A DNA stretch of 6,681 nucleotides, taken from assembly GCA_944363385.1 (NCBI GenBank), contig CALVUB010000043.1, positions 1 through 6,681 on the forward strand. Direction: 5' to 3'. Shown here piece after piece: positions 1-5,398 of this stretch. Below the pieces are notes generated by a model that searched no databases, had not been told where the DNA came from, and worked only from the letters and a program-made list of their open reading frames with translations. Each line of letters starts with the position of its first letter. The first letter of the stretch is position 1. The position numbers and the translations under genes were made by a program. This stretch comes from an uncultured Clostridia bacterium (lineage in GTDB: Bacteria; Bacillota; Clostridia; Christensenellales; UBA1242).

Positions 1-733
1 CTAATTTATCACCCTCAAAAGTTTTGCCAAAAATTTCTTGAAAAATCCAAGGTCTGCCTTGCGCACCTCGTCCAATCATAACACCGCTCACGCCAGTTTC
101 AAGCATGTTTTGATAACTTTTTTGGTCGACAACATCACCATTGCCTACAACTGGAATTTTTAGCGCGCTTGCAAGAGTGGCAATGGAAGAATAGTTTGCC
201 CTTCCGCTATAGCCCTGACTGACAGTGCGTGCATGAAGCGTAACAAAACTTGCGCCAGCTTCTTCACACATCTTGCCAAACTCAAGGCTTTTATCGCTGT
301 CTTTGCCCAGTCTAAACTTAACAGAAACTGGCCTTGATGAAGCCTTAACACACTCTTTTATAATCTTTTCAGCAAGCAAAATGTTATCCATGAGAGCTGC
401 CCCTTCGCCATTTTTGACGATTTTTGGTGCAGGACAGCCCATATTGATGTCAATGATGTCATATTTATCTAGAAGCGGATTTTGAATTGCCTTTACCATA
501 ACCTCTGGTTCATGCCCAAAAATTTGGGCAATTTTTACCTTCTCTTCAGGCGAGGTTATCGTCATCAAAACTGTCTTGTTTGGATTGTGCATCATGGCCC
601 TTGCTGAAAGCATTTCGCTATAACACCCTTCAACTCCAAACATTGAGCAGACTTTTCTAAAGCCCACATCACTCACGCCAGCCATAGGCGCTAAAAATAA
701 TTTTTTTTCAAAGATAATGTTGCCAATTTTCAT
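1..733 (-). CDS. dus: tRNA-dihydrouridine synthase (Dus family, DusB-like), 3' end cut by window edge
   Basis: FMN-dependent, NADPH-using enzyme that reduces specific uridines to dihydrouridine in the D-loop region of tRNA in the cytoplasm. The 244 residues present show the family landmarks in order: APMAGVSD (15-22, FMN-binding start of the TIM barrel), NMGCPAPK (97-104) with the catalytic Cys100, GEGAALM (109-115), KFRLG (139-143), HARTVSQGYSG (167-177, containing the conserved His), GNGD (197-200) and GRGAQGRPWIF (221-231, phosphate-binding end of the barrel). The family is usually about 320 residues, so the missing part is the C-terminal helical tRNA-binding domain beyond base 1; no stop is reached in the window. 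The ATG at 733 is the only plausible start: reading upstream in frame, a TAA stop is met within four codons. No Shine-Dalgarno is visible. It lies 64 bases downstream of the flippase gene on the same strand. Family identity is near certain; the exact Dus subtype and target uridine are inference. Confidence 0.96.
   Translation of the reverse strand, partial: MKIGNIIFEKKLFLAPMAGVSDVGFRKVCSMFGVEGCYSEMLSARAMMHNPNKTVLMTITSPEEKVKIAQIFGHEPEVMVKAIQNPLLDKYDIIDINMGCPAPKIVKNGEGAALMDNILLAEKIIKECVKASSRPVSVKFRLGKDSDKSLEFGKMCEEAGASFVTLHARTVSQGYSGRANYSSIATLASALKIPVVGNGDVVDQKSYQNMLETGVSGVMIGRGAQGRPWIFQEIFGKTFEGDKL
513..530. repeat. Perfect 8-bp inverted repeat inside dus (terminator-like on the plus strand)
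   Basis: TGCCCAAAAATTTGGGCA has 8-bp arms (513-520 and 523-530) separated by AA. It is followed on the plus strand by ATTTTTACC, giving the look of a short intrinsic terminator antisense to dus (7-bp stem, 4-base loop). It lies in codons for the stretch IAQIFGH of Dus, so chance plus coding constraint could explain it. The repeat is seen directly; any function is speculation. Confidence 0.4.
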
Positions 734-739
734 GCATAT

Positions 740-767
740 ATTTTATCAATAAACCTTGAGTTTTCAA
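740..767 (-). promoter_or_regulatory. Putative sigma-A-type promoter for dus, placed for a leaderless transcript
   Basis: Read on the minus strand: -35 TTGAAA (762-767), 16-base spacer, -10 TAAAAT (740-745). Six bases separate the -10 from the ATG at 733, so the predicted +1 is the A of the start codon. The sequence upstream of the ATG has no Shine-Dalgarno, which agrees with leaderless initiation. The elements are read from the sequence; their activity is inferred. Confidence 0.45.
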
Positions 768-797
768 AACGATTTGCGCCTTTTGTTAAACAAGTCT

Positions 798-2312
798 TTA
801 TCTTCTCTCTTGCCGTTTCTTCTGAAGCAGTCCTCGCACATATTCAAGAACAAGAGGCAGCACTAGCGCGATATACACAACTCCGCCAACAACTATTGCA
901 AAAATAAGCCCCCATACATTGCCAAAAAGTCCAAGCAAAATTTTTACTAGCATAAACATTATGACAGCGGACAAAAGCGGAAGGGCAAAGTTAAAAAATG
1001 GAAAAGCCACAAGACCTTTAAGCTTTATCAAAGAAAAAATACAAACCGTTCCAGCCAAAAATATATTTGACAGAGGCAGGGCAAAAATATTGATGTTTTT
1101 TTGCACAGTCAATGTGAAAACCAAAAAAATCTTTATCAAACTTGCAAAAAGCGTTGCCACCATTGAAAAAAGATAAAAACCTTTAGCCTGCAAAAGAGAA
1201 AGCATAAACTGCATGATAGCGGTCAGAATTATTGAAACGCCACCAATAAAGGTCAACTTGACAGCATAATCAAGATAGCCAGACATCAAGTTTGGATAGA
1301 TGATTGGATAAAGAAAATGGGCAATAGAGGATATGCCAAACACCAGAGGCAAAAGACAAAGCCAAAGCAGAGAAAAACTTTTTGCAATGATTTTTCTTTG
1401 CCCTTTCATGTCTTTTTGAGTGGATAGATAGCTCACTTTGGGCAAAAGGCTTGTGCCGACAGCAAGCGAAATGATAAGCGGAAAATTTAAGAGCGCGCCA
1501 ACCACCCCTGTTTGAAGACCATAAAGGGTTGTTGCCTCAGTCTGTTCAAACCCTGCTTTCATAAGAAGAGAGACTACAAAAAGCGAGTCAAGAGCATGAG
1601 TAAAAGGCACAATTGCACCACCAATGCTAAGCGGAAGCACTGCTCTAAAAAAGTTCCCGCCCACCTGCAAGGCTTCCGTTTTAACGCGATACTTAAAAAG
1701 CATAACAGCGCCAAGATAGACAAAAGCCAAAAACTCACCTGCTGTTATACCCAAAAATGCTCCAAAAACGCCACTGCCCAACCCGTTTTTTATAAGAAGC
1801 TTTGCAAAAAACAAGCCTAAAGCAAATTTGACCGCCTGTTCTATGATTTGACTTATAGCAGTTGGCGCCATATTTTCAAAACCTTGAATAATTCCGCGGT
1901 ACACTCCAATCAATGCTCCAAGTGGCAACAGAAAGGCAAGAAGCATATAACTATACTTGCCCTCGCCTGCCCCTTGCAGAGAAGAAATCTGTCCTGAGAA
2001 AAAGGCAAACACAAGTCCCAAAATCAAACTTAGCCCTGCTGAGAATAAGAGTGCAAGGCGAAAATAACCATTGATTTTTTGAATTTCACCTCTTGCGCGC
2101 GCTGAAGAAACAAGCTTGGAAAGCGAGCTTGTCACCCCTCCTGTCACAAGCACGAGGGCAAGCGAATAGAGGGACATAACCATCTGAAACACACCAATTC
2201 CTTCAATGCCAAGGATGTTTGTAAGAGGCAGACGAAAGAATGCGCCAAAAATTTTGCAGACAATTCCGCTCAAAATAAGTAAAAAAGCACCCTTTCCGAC
2301 ACTGTTTTTCAT
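798..2312 (-). CDS. SpoVB/MurJ-like MOP-superfamily lipid flippase (polysaccharide biosynthesis protein)
   Basis: A 504-residue, very hydrophobic polytopic membrane protein with about a dozen or more predicted membrane segments and a short basic C-terminal tail (QKKRQERR). It resembles the SpoVB/MurJ/Wzx branch of the MOP exporter superfamily, whose members flip lipid-linked glycans such as lipid II across the cytoplasmic membrane. Family-like stretches are the N-terminal GILGIEGIG-type motif (ILGIEGIGVFQM, about 33-44), TGGVTSSLSKLV (57-68), YRGIIQGFENMAPTAISQ (138-155), typical of SpoVB proteins, and LIISLAVGTSLLPKVS (279-294). I choose the ATG at 2312: it matches the usual N-terminus (MKNSVGKGAFLL), whereas the 12-residue longer frame opens with TTG, lacks a Shine-Dalgarno and would begin upstream of the predicted transcript start. 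The Shine-Dalgarno of the ATG is itself weak (CAAGAT). dus follows 64 bases downstream. Whether it serves peptidoglycan, spore cortex or another polymer cannot be decided here. Confidence 0.88.
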   Translation of the reverse strand: MKNSVGKGAFLLILSGIVCKIFGAFFRLPLTNILGIEGIGVFQMVMSLYSLALVLVTGGVTSSLSKLVSSARARGEIQKINGYFRLALLFSAGLSLILGLVFAFFSGQISSLQGAGEGKYSYMLLAFLLPLGALIGVYRGIIQGFENMAPTAISQIIEQAVKFALGLFFAKLLIKNGLGSGVFGAFLGITAGEFLAFVYLGAVMLFKYRVKTEALQVGGNFFRAVLPLSIGGAIVPFTHALDSLFVVSLLMKAGFEQTEATTLYGLQTGVVGALLNFPLIISLAVGTSLLPKVSYLSTQKDMKGQRKIIAKSFSLLWLCLLPLVFGISSIAHFLYPIIYPNLMSGYLDYAVKLTFIGGVSIILTAIMQFMLSLLQAKGFYLFSMVATLFASLIKIFLVFTLTVQKNINIFALPLSNIFLAGTVCIFSLIKLKGLVAFPFFNFALPLLSAVIMFMLVKILLGLFGNVWGLIFAIVVGGVVYIALVLPLVLEYVRGLLQKKRQERR

Positions 2313-2337
2313 AAAAATATCTTGCGAAAAGTTAAAA

Positions 2338-2366
2338 ATTTTATGCAAAGGCTATTTACAAATCAA
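2338..2366 (-). promoter_or_regulatory. Putative sigma-A-type promoter for the SpoVB-like gene
   Basis: On the minus strand, TTGATT (2361-2366), 17-base spacer, TAAAAT (2338-2343). Predicted +1 is near 2331, giving a leader of about 19 bases before the ATG at 2312. Its -35 directly abuts the -35 of the divergent promoter for the 212-aa gene. The spacing is ideal, the -35 matches the consensus at 4 of 6 positions. Confidence 0.55.
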
Positions 2367-2383
2367 AAAATATGTGGTAGAAT
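2355..2383 (+). promoter_or_regulatory. Sigma-A-type promoter for the 212-aa unknown gene
   Basis: TTTACA (2355-2360), exactly 17 bases, then TAGAAT (2378-2383); each hexamer matches the consensus at 5 of 6 positions. Predicted +1 is near 2390, giving a leader of about 37 bases that carries the Shine-Dalgarno AAAGGAG (2414-2420), six bases before the ATG at 2427. Confidence 0.7.
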
Positions 2384-2426
2384 ATATCTGTAAAAATACG
2401 CAAAAGATATTTTAAAGGAGTGATAT

Positions 2427-3065
2427 ATGAATAACCAGTTTTATAGTGATTTTAATCATAAAAGTTCTGCTGAAGAAAAAAATGATAATCTGTTTGCTTT
2501 AAACTCAAGAATACATAAGTTTAACACCGCTAAAGCTTTAAATGTTCTTTTTGAATTGCTCAATGGAAACAGTTTGCCAAGCGAAAAAGAATTGTCTCCG
2601 TTCGCATCGGAATATTTAAAAGAAAACAGCGATCCTGCATATGAAATTGGTCAAACGAAAGATTTGCAAAAAATGGTTCAAGCTGTTTATAAATTTATGG
2701 CATTAAAACCAGATGAAAATTTTGCAAAGATAAAACAATCACCACTTGTAAGGAGTTGCCTTGCTCCAATGTCTGCTAGTATGGCGTGGGGAGGCTTCAA
2801 TTTGAAAAACAAACTTGCTATAGACACCAACTCCTTAAATATGGCTCTAAATAAATATTTTGATCCCACTTCGCAGTGCCCAATTGGCATAAATCTTAAA
2901 AAGATCTTGGAAGCACAATTTAAATTTTATTCTTCTTCAACTATTTCAATAAACAATTTAGAAGAGAGTACAGTTGTTGATATGAAAGCGGCAGGGGTTG
3001 CAATGAGAGAGCTTTTACAAAACAACTTGGGAGACTTTTTAAACGCAGAAGAAAATAAGGACTAA
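2427..3065 (+). CDS. Hypothetical protein, 212 aa, unrecognised family
   Basis: I do not recognise this protein. It is predicted soluble: no signal peptide and no hydrophobic segment long enough to cross a membrane. The first 25 residues are polar and probably disordered (rich in Asn, Ser, Glu, Lys). The rest looks mainly helical, with amphipathic stretches around 27-47 (INKFNTAKAL-like region leading to NVLFELLNG), 78-104 and 183-205. A small-residue segment LAPMSASMAWGGF (112-124) breaks the pattern. There are two cysteines (111 and 151), too few and too far apart for a zinc module. The gene is convincing: it has a strong Shine-Dalgarno (AAAGGAG, 6-base spacing), a good promoter, and an intrinsic terminator right at its stop. 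It is monocistronic, divergent from the flippase and convergent with the 467-aa gene. Function unknown. Confidence 0.85.
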   Translation: MNNQFYSDFNHKSSAEEKNDNLFALNSRIHKFNTAKALNVLFELLNGNSLPSEKELSPFASEYLKENSDPAYEIGQTKDLQKMVQAVYKFMALKPDENFAKIKQSPLVRSCLAPMSASMAWGGFNLKNKLAIDTNSLNMALNKYFDPTSQCPIGINLKKILEAQFKFYSSSTISINNLEESTVVDMKAAGVAMRELLQNNLGDFLNAEENKD

Positions 3066-3090
3066 AATTTAGCCCTTATTTTTATTTTTC
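3052..3090. terminator. Intrinsic terminator between convergent genes, mainly plus-strand
   Basis: AAAATAAGG (3052-3060) pairs with CCTTATTTT (3074-3082), with an inner CTA/TAG pairing across one A/C mismatch and an AAATT loop. On the plus strand it runs into TTTTTATTTTTC, a good U-tract. It contains the stop of the 212-aa gene and touches the stop of the convergent 467-aa gene (3082-3084). Read on the minus strand the U-tract is weak (TTTTCTTCTG), so termination in that direction is less certain. Confidence 0.75.
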
Positions 3091-4485
3091 TATCCCTTCC
3101 TCTCTGCAAGCAATTTCGTTTCCAGATATTGCCTCCGTTGTAATTGCTTTGTCTTGTTCTTGAACAATTTTTTCTTGCCAAGTTTCTCTTGGTGTGTTGA
3201 TATTATCAGAAAAATTATTTTCATTTGAAAAATTATAACTTGATGGCAATGTAATATTCATCTTGTCAGTTTCAATTCCTTGCTTTACCTCTGATTGCTC
3301 ACCGTCGTTTTCATCTTGTTTTAAAGAACTTTTTCTTGAAGTTGGAAGATGGGTTGAATTGTTGTTTTCATCATTTTTTTTACTTTCTTTTGTTGGCGCC
3401 ACACTCGCATAGATTGTTTTTTTCTTTGCATCTTCTTTTTTCGTTGTGTCAGATTTTTTGGTGGCTTTTTTGCCAGCGGAACGTCCACTTTCGTTTGTTG
3501 ATGAGGTCTTTTTTGTTGAGGCTGGTTTTGTTTCACTTTTTGAGTTTTCAGCAGTTTTCTTCTCTGTTTTTGGCTTTTCTGCTTCTATCATGTTGACATT
3601 TCGAATTTCGCTTGCAAGAAAAGGTTTGTTGTATTCTTTTGCCAAGGTTTTTAGCTTGCCTTTGCCCTCGTCCACCTTTTCAAGTCCGCCAAATTTGTTT
3701 ATAACATCATCCAAGCACTCCTTGGCTCTTGAGAACTTTCTTTTGCTGCCATTGTCTTCCAGTTCTGAAAGGCGTCTATTGTATTCGTTGATTACCTCTT
3801 CGCCAAGTTTTCCATAACCTTCCAAAATTGAAAGCGCACGCAAAACGAAAAATTGACTTCCCATTTCGTAAAGTTCTCTCCAATACATATACTCTTCGCT
3901 TTGCCAGTAAATCCAAATGCTTAGGTTTGGCACTTCTTCATCGCCTGTTTTGATGGCAACATCGACAAGATTGAACCGCTCACGCACTTTAATGCGAAAG
4001 TCAGCATCATTTGGTGCGCTAAAAGTTTCGACAAGTGTTTTTATGGTATGCTCGTCAAATTTTTCAATTATGTAAAGCTTTGCCTCTGCCACCTCTTGAG
4101 AATAGGAAAGGTCCACCTCAAACTTGAAGATAAGGTGGGCAAAGCGCACTTCTGCCAGATAGCCTTTGTCGTCTTCATGTTGAATTTCTTTGGCAACATT
4201 GACTAAATCTTGCTTGATGTCGTTGTTGATATAATAACTGCCCTTGTCGTCAAATCTTCCCAAAAGATGAAACTGCAAAAACAGCATTTTGTTGGTTATT
4301 TTCTGATAGTTAATAAAATCAATTTGGCTTAGCACAATATCTTCGCCAAAAACTTTAAACTCGGTCTTTTCTTTAACCTTTTCTTGCTCTAACGCTTCAG
4401 GTTTTTCACTAGGCTCTTCTGTGGAAGGTGTTGAAGAACTTTGCTGATTTTGTTCTATAAGATTAAATTTTCTTTTTCTTCCCAT
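3082..4485 (-). CDS. Hypothetical protein, 467 aa, with long Lys/Ser/Thr-rich low-complexity tail
   Basis: I do not recognise this protein. Three zones are visible. Residues 1-43 are charged and probably disordered, starting with a basic MGRKRK and continuing Ser/Glu/Pro-rich. Residues 44-300 look folded, with alternating hydrophobic and charged residues; an unusually aromatic patch at 190-213 (IWIYWQ, YMYWREL, QFF) is followed by a helical region (214-285). From about 303 to 357 comes a lysine-rich stretch with repeated KK pairs (KKTAEN, TKKTSST, GKKATKK, TKKEDAKKK), resembling histone-H1-like or linker tails. Residues 360-467 are Asn/Ser/acidic and end in a Glu-rich segment. No signal peptide or membrane helix is seen, so it is probably cytoplasmic. 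The ATG at 4485 is preceded by AGAGG (4492-4496) with a 6-base gap. It lies 47 bases downstream of the double-Cys4 gene and may share its transcript. Nucleic-acid binding by the basic tail is possible but only inferred. Confidence 0.88.
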   Translation of the reverse strand: MGRKRKFNLIEQNQQSSSTPSTEEPSEKPEALEQEKVKEKTEFKVFGEDIVLSQIDFINYQKITNKMLFLQFHLLGRFDDKGSYYINNDIKQDLVNVAKEIQHEDDKGYLAEVRFAHLIFKFEVDLSYSQEVAEAKLYIIEKFDEHTIKTLVETFSAPNDADFRIKVRERFNLVDVAIKTGDEEVPNLSIWIYWQSEEYMYWRELYEMGSQFFVLRALSILEGYGKLGEEVINEYNRRLSELEDNGSKRKFSRAKECLDDVINKFGGLEKVDEGKGKLKTLAKEYNKPFLASEIRNVNMIEAEKPKTEKKTAENSKSETKPASTKKTSSTNESGRSAGKKATKKSDTTKKEDAKKKTIYASVAPTKESKKNDENNNSTHLPTSRKSSLKQDENDGEQSEVKQGIETDKMNITLPSSYNFSNENNFSDNINTPRETWQEKIVQEQDKAITTEAISGNEIACREEGIEK

Positions 4486-4502
4486 TTTTTACCTCTAATA
4501 GT

Positions 4503-4532
4503 AGTATAGCATAAAAGCCTCACTTGTTGCAA
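4503..4532 (-). promoter_or_regulatory. Possible promoter for the 467-aa gene
   Basis: On the minus strand, TTGCAA (4527-4532), 18-base spacer, TATACT (4503-4508). The -10 is good (5 of 6 positions); the -35 matches 4 of 6. It occupies the 47-base gap after the double-Cys4 gene, where no terminator hairpin is visible, so the 467-aa gene may have both this promoter and read-through from upstream. Confidence 0.4.
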
Positions 4533-4844
4533 TTATTTCTTTAAAAAACTTATGCATAAAGGTTTTTCTTTGACAGCATTTAAGGTTATACCATTTGAAA
4601 CACACTTGCCATTTCGGTTGAAAAGGCAGTCTGCTTTGCAGGCAATCTTTAGCGCCTTGCTGTCTCTTTGTGGCGCAAAGTCTGGCGTTCTTTCAAAAAG
4701 TTTTGCCGTTGTGTCAGGTACTGTTTTTGTTTTGTCTTCTTTAAATGACGAGCAAATCACCTTGCCGTCAACCAAAATTTCCTTTGCCTTACAAGTAAAA
4801 CGGTCATTGTAAAAACAAGTTGTTTTTCTGCATCTGATATCCAT
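4533..4844 (-). CDS. Small double-Cys4 protein, DUF1540-like
   Basis: A 103-residue soluble protein made of two similar cysteine modules joined by a polar linker (about 36-65). The first has Cys at 5, 10, 18 and 31, ending CSSF; the second has Cys at 69, 73, 81 and 97, ending CISF. Each reads roughly C-x(3-4)-C-(L/F)-(F/Y)-N-x(4-5)-C, then 12-15 residues, then C-x-S-F. This resembles the DUF1540 family, small cysteine proteins common in Clostridia whose role is not established; four cysteines per module suggest metal binding, an inference. The start is the ATG at 4844, not the TTG 15 bases upstream, because the Shine-Dalgarno AAGGAG (4851-4856) sits six bases before this ATG and would lie inside the longer frame. 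The gene is divergent from rplI and upstream of the 467-aa gene on the same strand. Confidence 0.85.
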   Translation of the reverse strand: MDIRCRKTTCFYNDRFTCKAKEILVDGKVICSSFKEDKTKTVPDTTAKLFERTPDFAPQRDSKALKIACKADCLFNRNGKCVSNGITLNAVKEKPLCISFLKK

Positions 4845-4850
4845 AACACT

Positions 4851-4856
4851 CTCCTT
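4851..4856 (-). promoter_or_regulatory. Shine-Dalgarno that fixes the start of the double-Cys4 gene
   Basis: Minus-strand AAGGAG with six bases before the ATG at 4844. The longer open frame starts at a TTG (4857-4859) directly 5' of this site, which leaves it no upstream ribosome site. Confidence 0.85.
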
Positions 4857-4877
4857 CAATAAAATATTGCCAAAAAA

Positions 4878-4906
4878 TTGACAAAATAAACAAATTGTCT
4901 TACAAT
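4878..4906 (+). promoter_or_regulatory. Strong sigma-A-type promoter for rplI
   Basis: Perfect -35 TTGACA (4878-4883), 17-base spacer, -10 TACAAT (4901-4906). The predicted +1 near 4913 gives a leader of only about 12 bases, so the Shine-Dalgarno (4913-4918) would start at or next to the 5' end of the mRNA. Confidence 0.8.
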
Positions 4907-4911
4907 ATCAA
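4883..4911 (-). promoter_or_regulatory. Putative divergent promoter for the double-Cys4 gene
   Basis: On the minus strand, TTGATA (4906-4911), 17-base spacer, TATTTT (4883-4888). Predicted +1 is near 4876, giving a leader of about 32 bases. It occupies almost the same DNA as the rplI promoter, the -10 of each overlapping the -35 of the other by one base. The -10 is only a 4 of 6 match. Confidence 0.45.
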
Positions 4912-4912
4912 A

Positions 4913-4918
4913 AAGGAG
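4913..4918 (+). promoter_or_regulatory. Shine-Dalgarno that fixes the start of rplI
   Basis: AAGGAG with six bases before the ATG at 4925. The open frame extends ten codons further to a TTG at 4895, but that start would place this site inside the gene, lie upstream of the predicted transcript start, and add residues not found in L9. Confidence 0.9.
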
Positions 4919-4924
4919 ATAAAT

Positions 4925-5377
4925 ATGAAAGTTGTTTTACTTAAAGATGTGAAAGGCACTGGGAAAAAAGGTGAAATAAAAGAAGTTGCTGACGGTTATG
5001 CAAAAAATTTCCTGCTAAAAAATGGCTTTGCAGTGATTGCAAATGCTAGCGCGGTCAACGAAAACAATCGGCAAAAAGAGGCTGTGGCATATCATAAAGA
5101 GATGGAAAAGCAAGAGGCTGTAAGGCTTGGCGAAAATCTTAAAGAGAAGAAAATTGTTTTAAAAATCAAATGTGGCGAGAATGGAAAAACTTTTGGCTCG
5201 GTCACTGCAAAAGAGATAGCCGAAACTCTTAAGAAGGAAGGTTTTGATGTTGACAAGCGCAAGATTGAAGTGCGTGAGCCAATCAAAGCAATCGGCTCAT
5301 ATCAAATTCTTGTCAAGCTTCACCCAGAAGTTTCAACAAAAATAAGAGTCGAAATAATCGGAGAGCAAAAAGCATAA
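4925..5377 (+). CDS. rplI: 50S ribosomal protein L9 (bL9)
   Basis: A 150-residue component of the large ribosomal subunit. L9 binds 23S rRNA through its N-terminal domain near the L1 stalk base, extends away on a long helix, and influences translational fidelity and frame maintenance. The N-terminal signature is intact: G13, G16, V21, G24-Y25, N28-F29-L30, G34, A36 and N40, within [17 protein letters not shown] and DGYAKNFLL. Residues about 41-75 form the charged connecting helix and about 78-149 the C-terminal domain ([14 protein letters not shown], ending VRVEIIGE-like). The length equals that of typical L9 (about 147-150). It is expressed from its own strong promoter and ends in a terminator, so it appears monocistronic. 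In many bacteria rplI lies with rpsF-ssb-rpsR or next to dnaB; none of these flank it here. Identity is certain. Confidence 0.98.
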   Translation: MKVVLLKDVKGTGKKGEIKEVADGYAKNFLLKNGFAVIANASAVNENNRQKEAVAYHKEMEKQEAVRLGENLKEKKIVLKIKCGENGKTFGSVTAKEIAETLKKEGFDVDKRKIEVREPIKAIGSYQILVKLHPEVSTKIRVEIIGEQKA

Positions 5378-5398
5378 CCTTAGCGGTTATGCTTTTTT
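5367..5398. terminator. Bidirectional intrinsic terminator shared by rplI and the GT32 gene
   Basis: AAAAAGCATAACC (5367-5379), loop TTAGC, GGTTATGCTTTTT (5385-5397): a perfect 13-bp stem. The plus strand continues TTTTTTCTTTTTATTC and the minus strand gives TTTTTGCTCTC, so both directions have a U-tract. Both stop codons lie within the stem (5375-5377 plus; 5387-5389 minus), and because the arms are symmetrical both genes end with the same codons, AAA GCA TAA. Confidence 0.95.

Noticed and set aside
1512..1820. Plus-strand 102-codon frame rich in Lys and Cys
   Set aside because: It is antisense to the membrane-protein gene and its composition is what reversed hydrophobic codons give; no ribosome site seen.
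2313..2348. 12-residue N-terminal extension of the flippase gene starting at 2348
   Set aside because: It starts with TTG, has no Shine-Dalgarno, overlaps the predicted -10 and precedes the predicted transcript start; the ATG at 2312 matches the family N-terminus.
3321..3536. Minus-strand 71-codon Lys/Gln-rich frame inside the 467-aa gene
   Set aside because: It is an out-of-frame reading of the A-rich tail; the main frame spans it without interruption.
3336..3817. Plus-strand open frames of 86 and 123 codons rich in Phe, Leu and Ser
   Set aside because: They are the complement of the Lys/Glu/Ser-rich codons of the 467-aa gene; no ribosome site and no protein-like pattern.
4845..4859. Five-residue extension of the double-Cys4 gene
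   Set aside because: It begins with TTG and would contain the AAGGAG ribosome site that serves the ATG at 4844.
4880..4899. Dyad GACAA...TTGTC between rplI and the double-Cys4 gene, as an operator
   Set aside because: The arms are only 5 bases, one is part of the -35 TTGACA, and such short dyads are frequent in AT-rich DNA.
4895..4924. Ten-residue extension of L9
   Set aside because: TTG start inside the promoter spacer; L9 proteins begin at MKV and the ribosome site lies within the extension.
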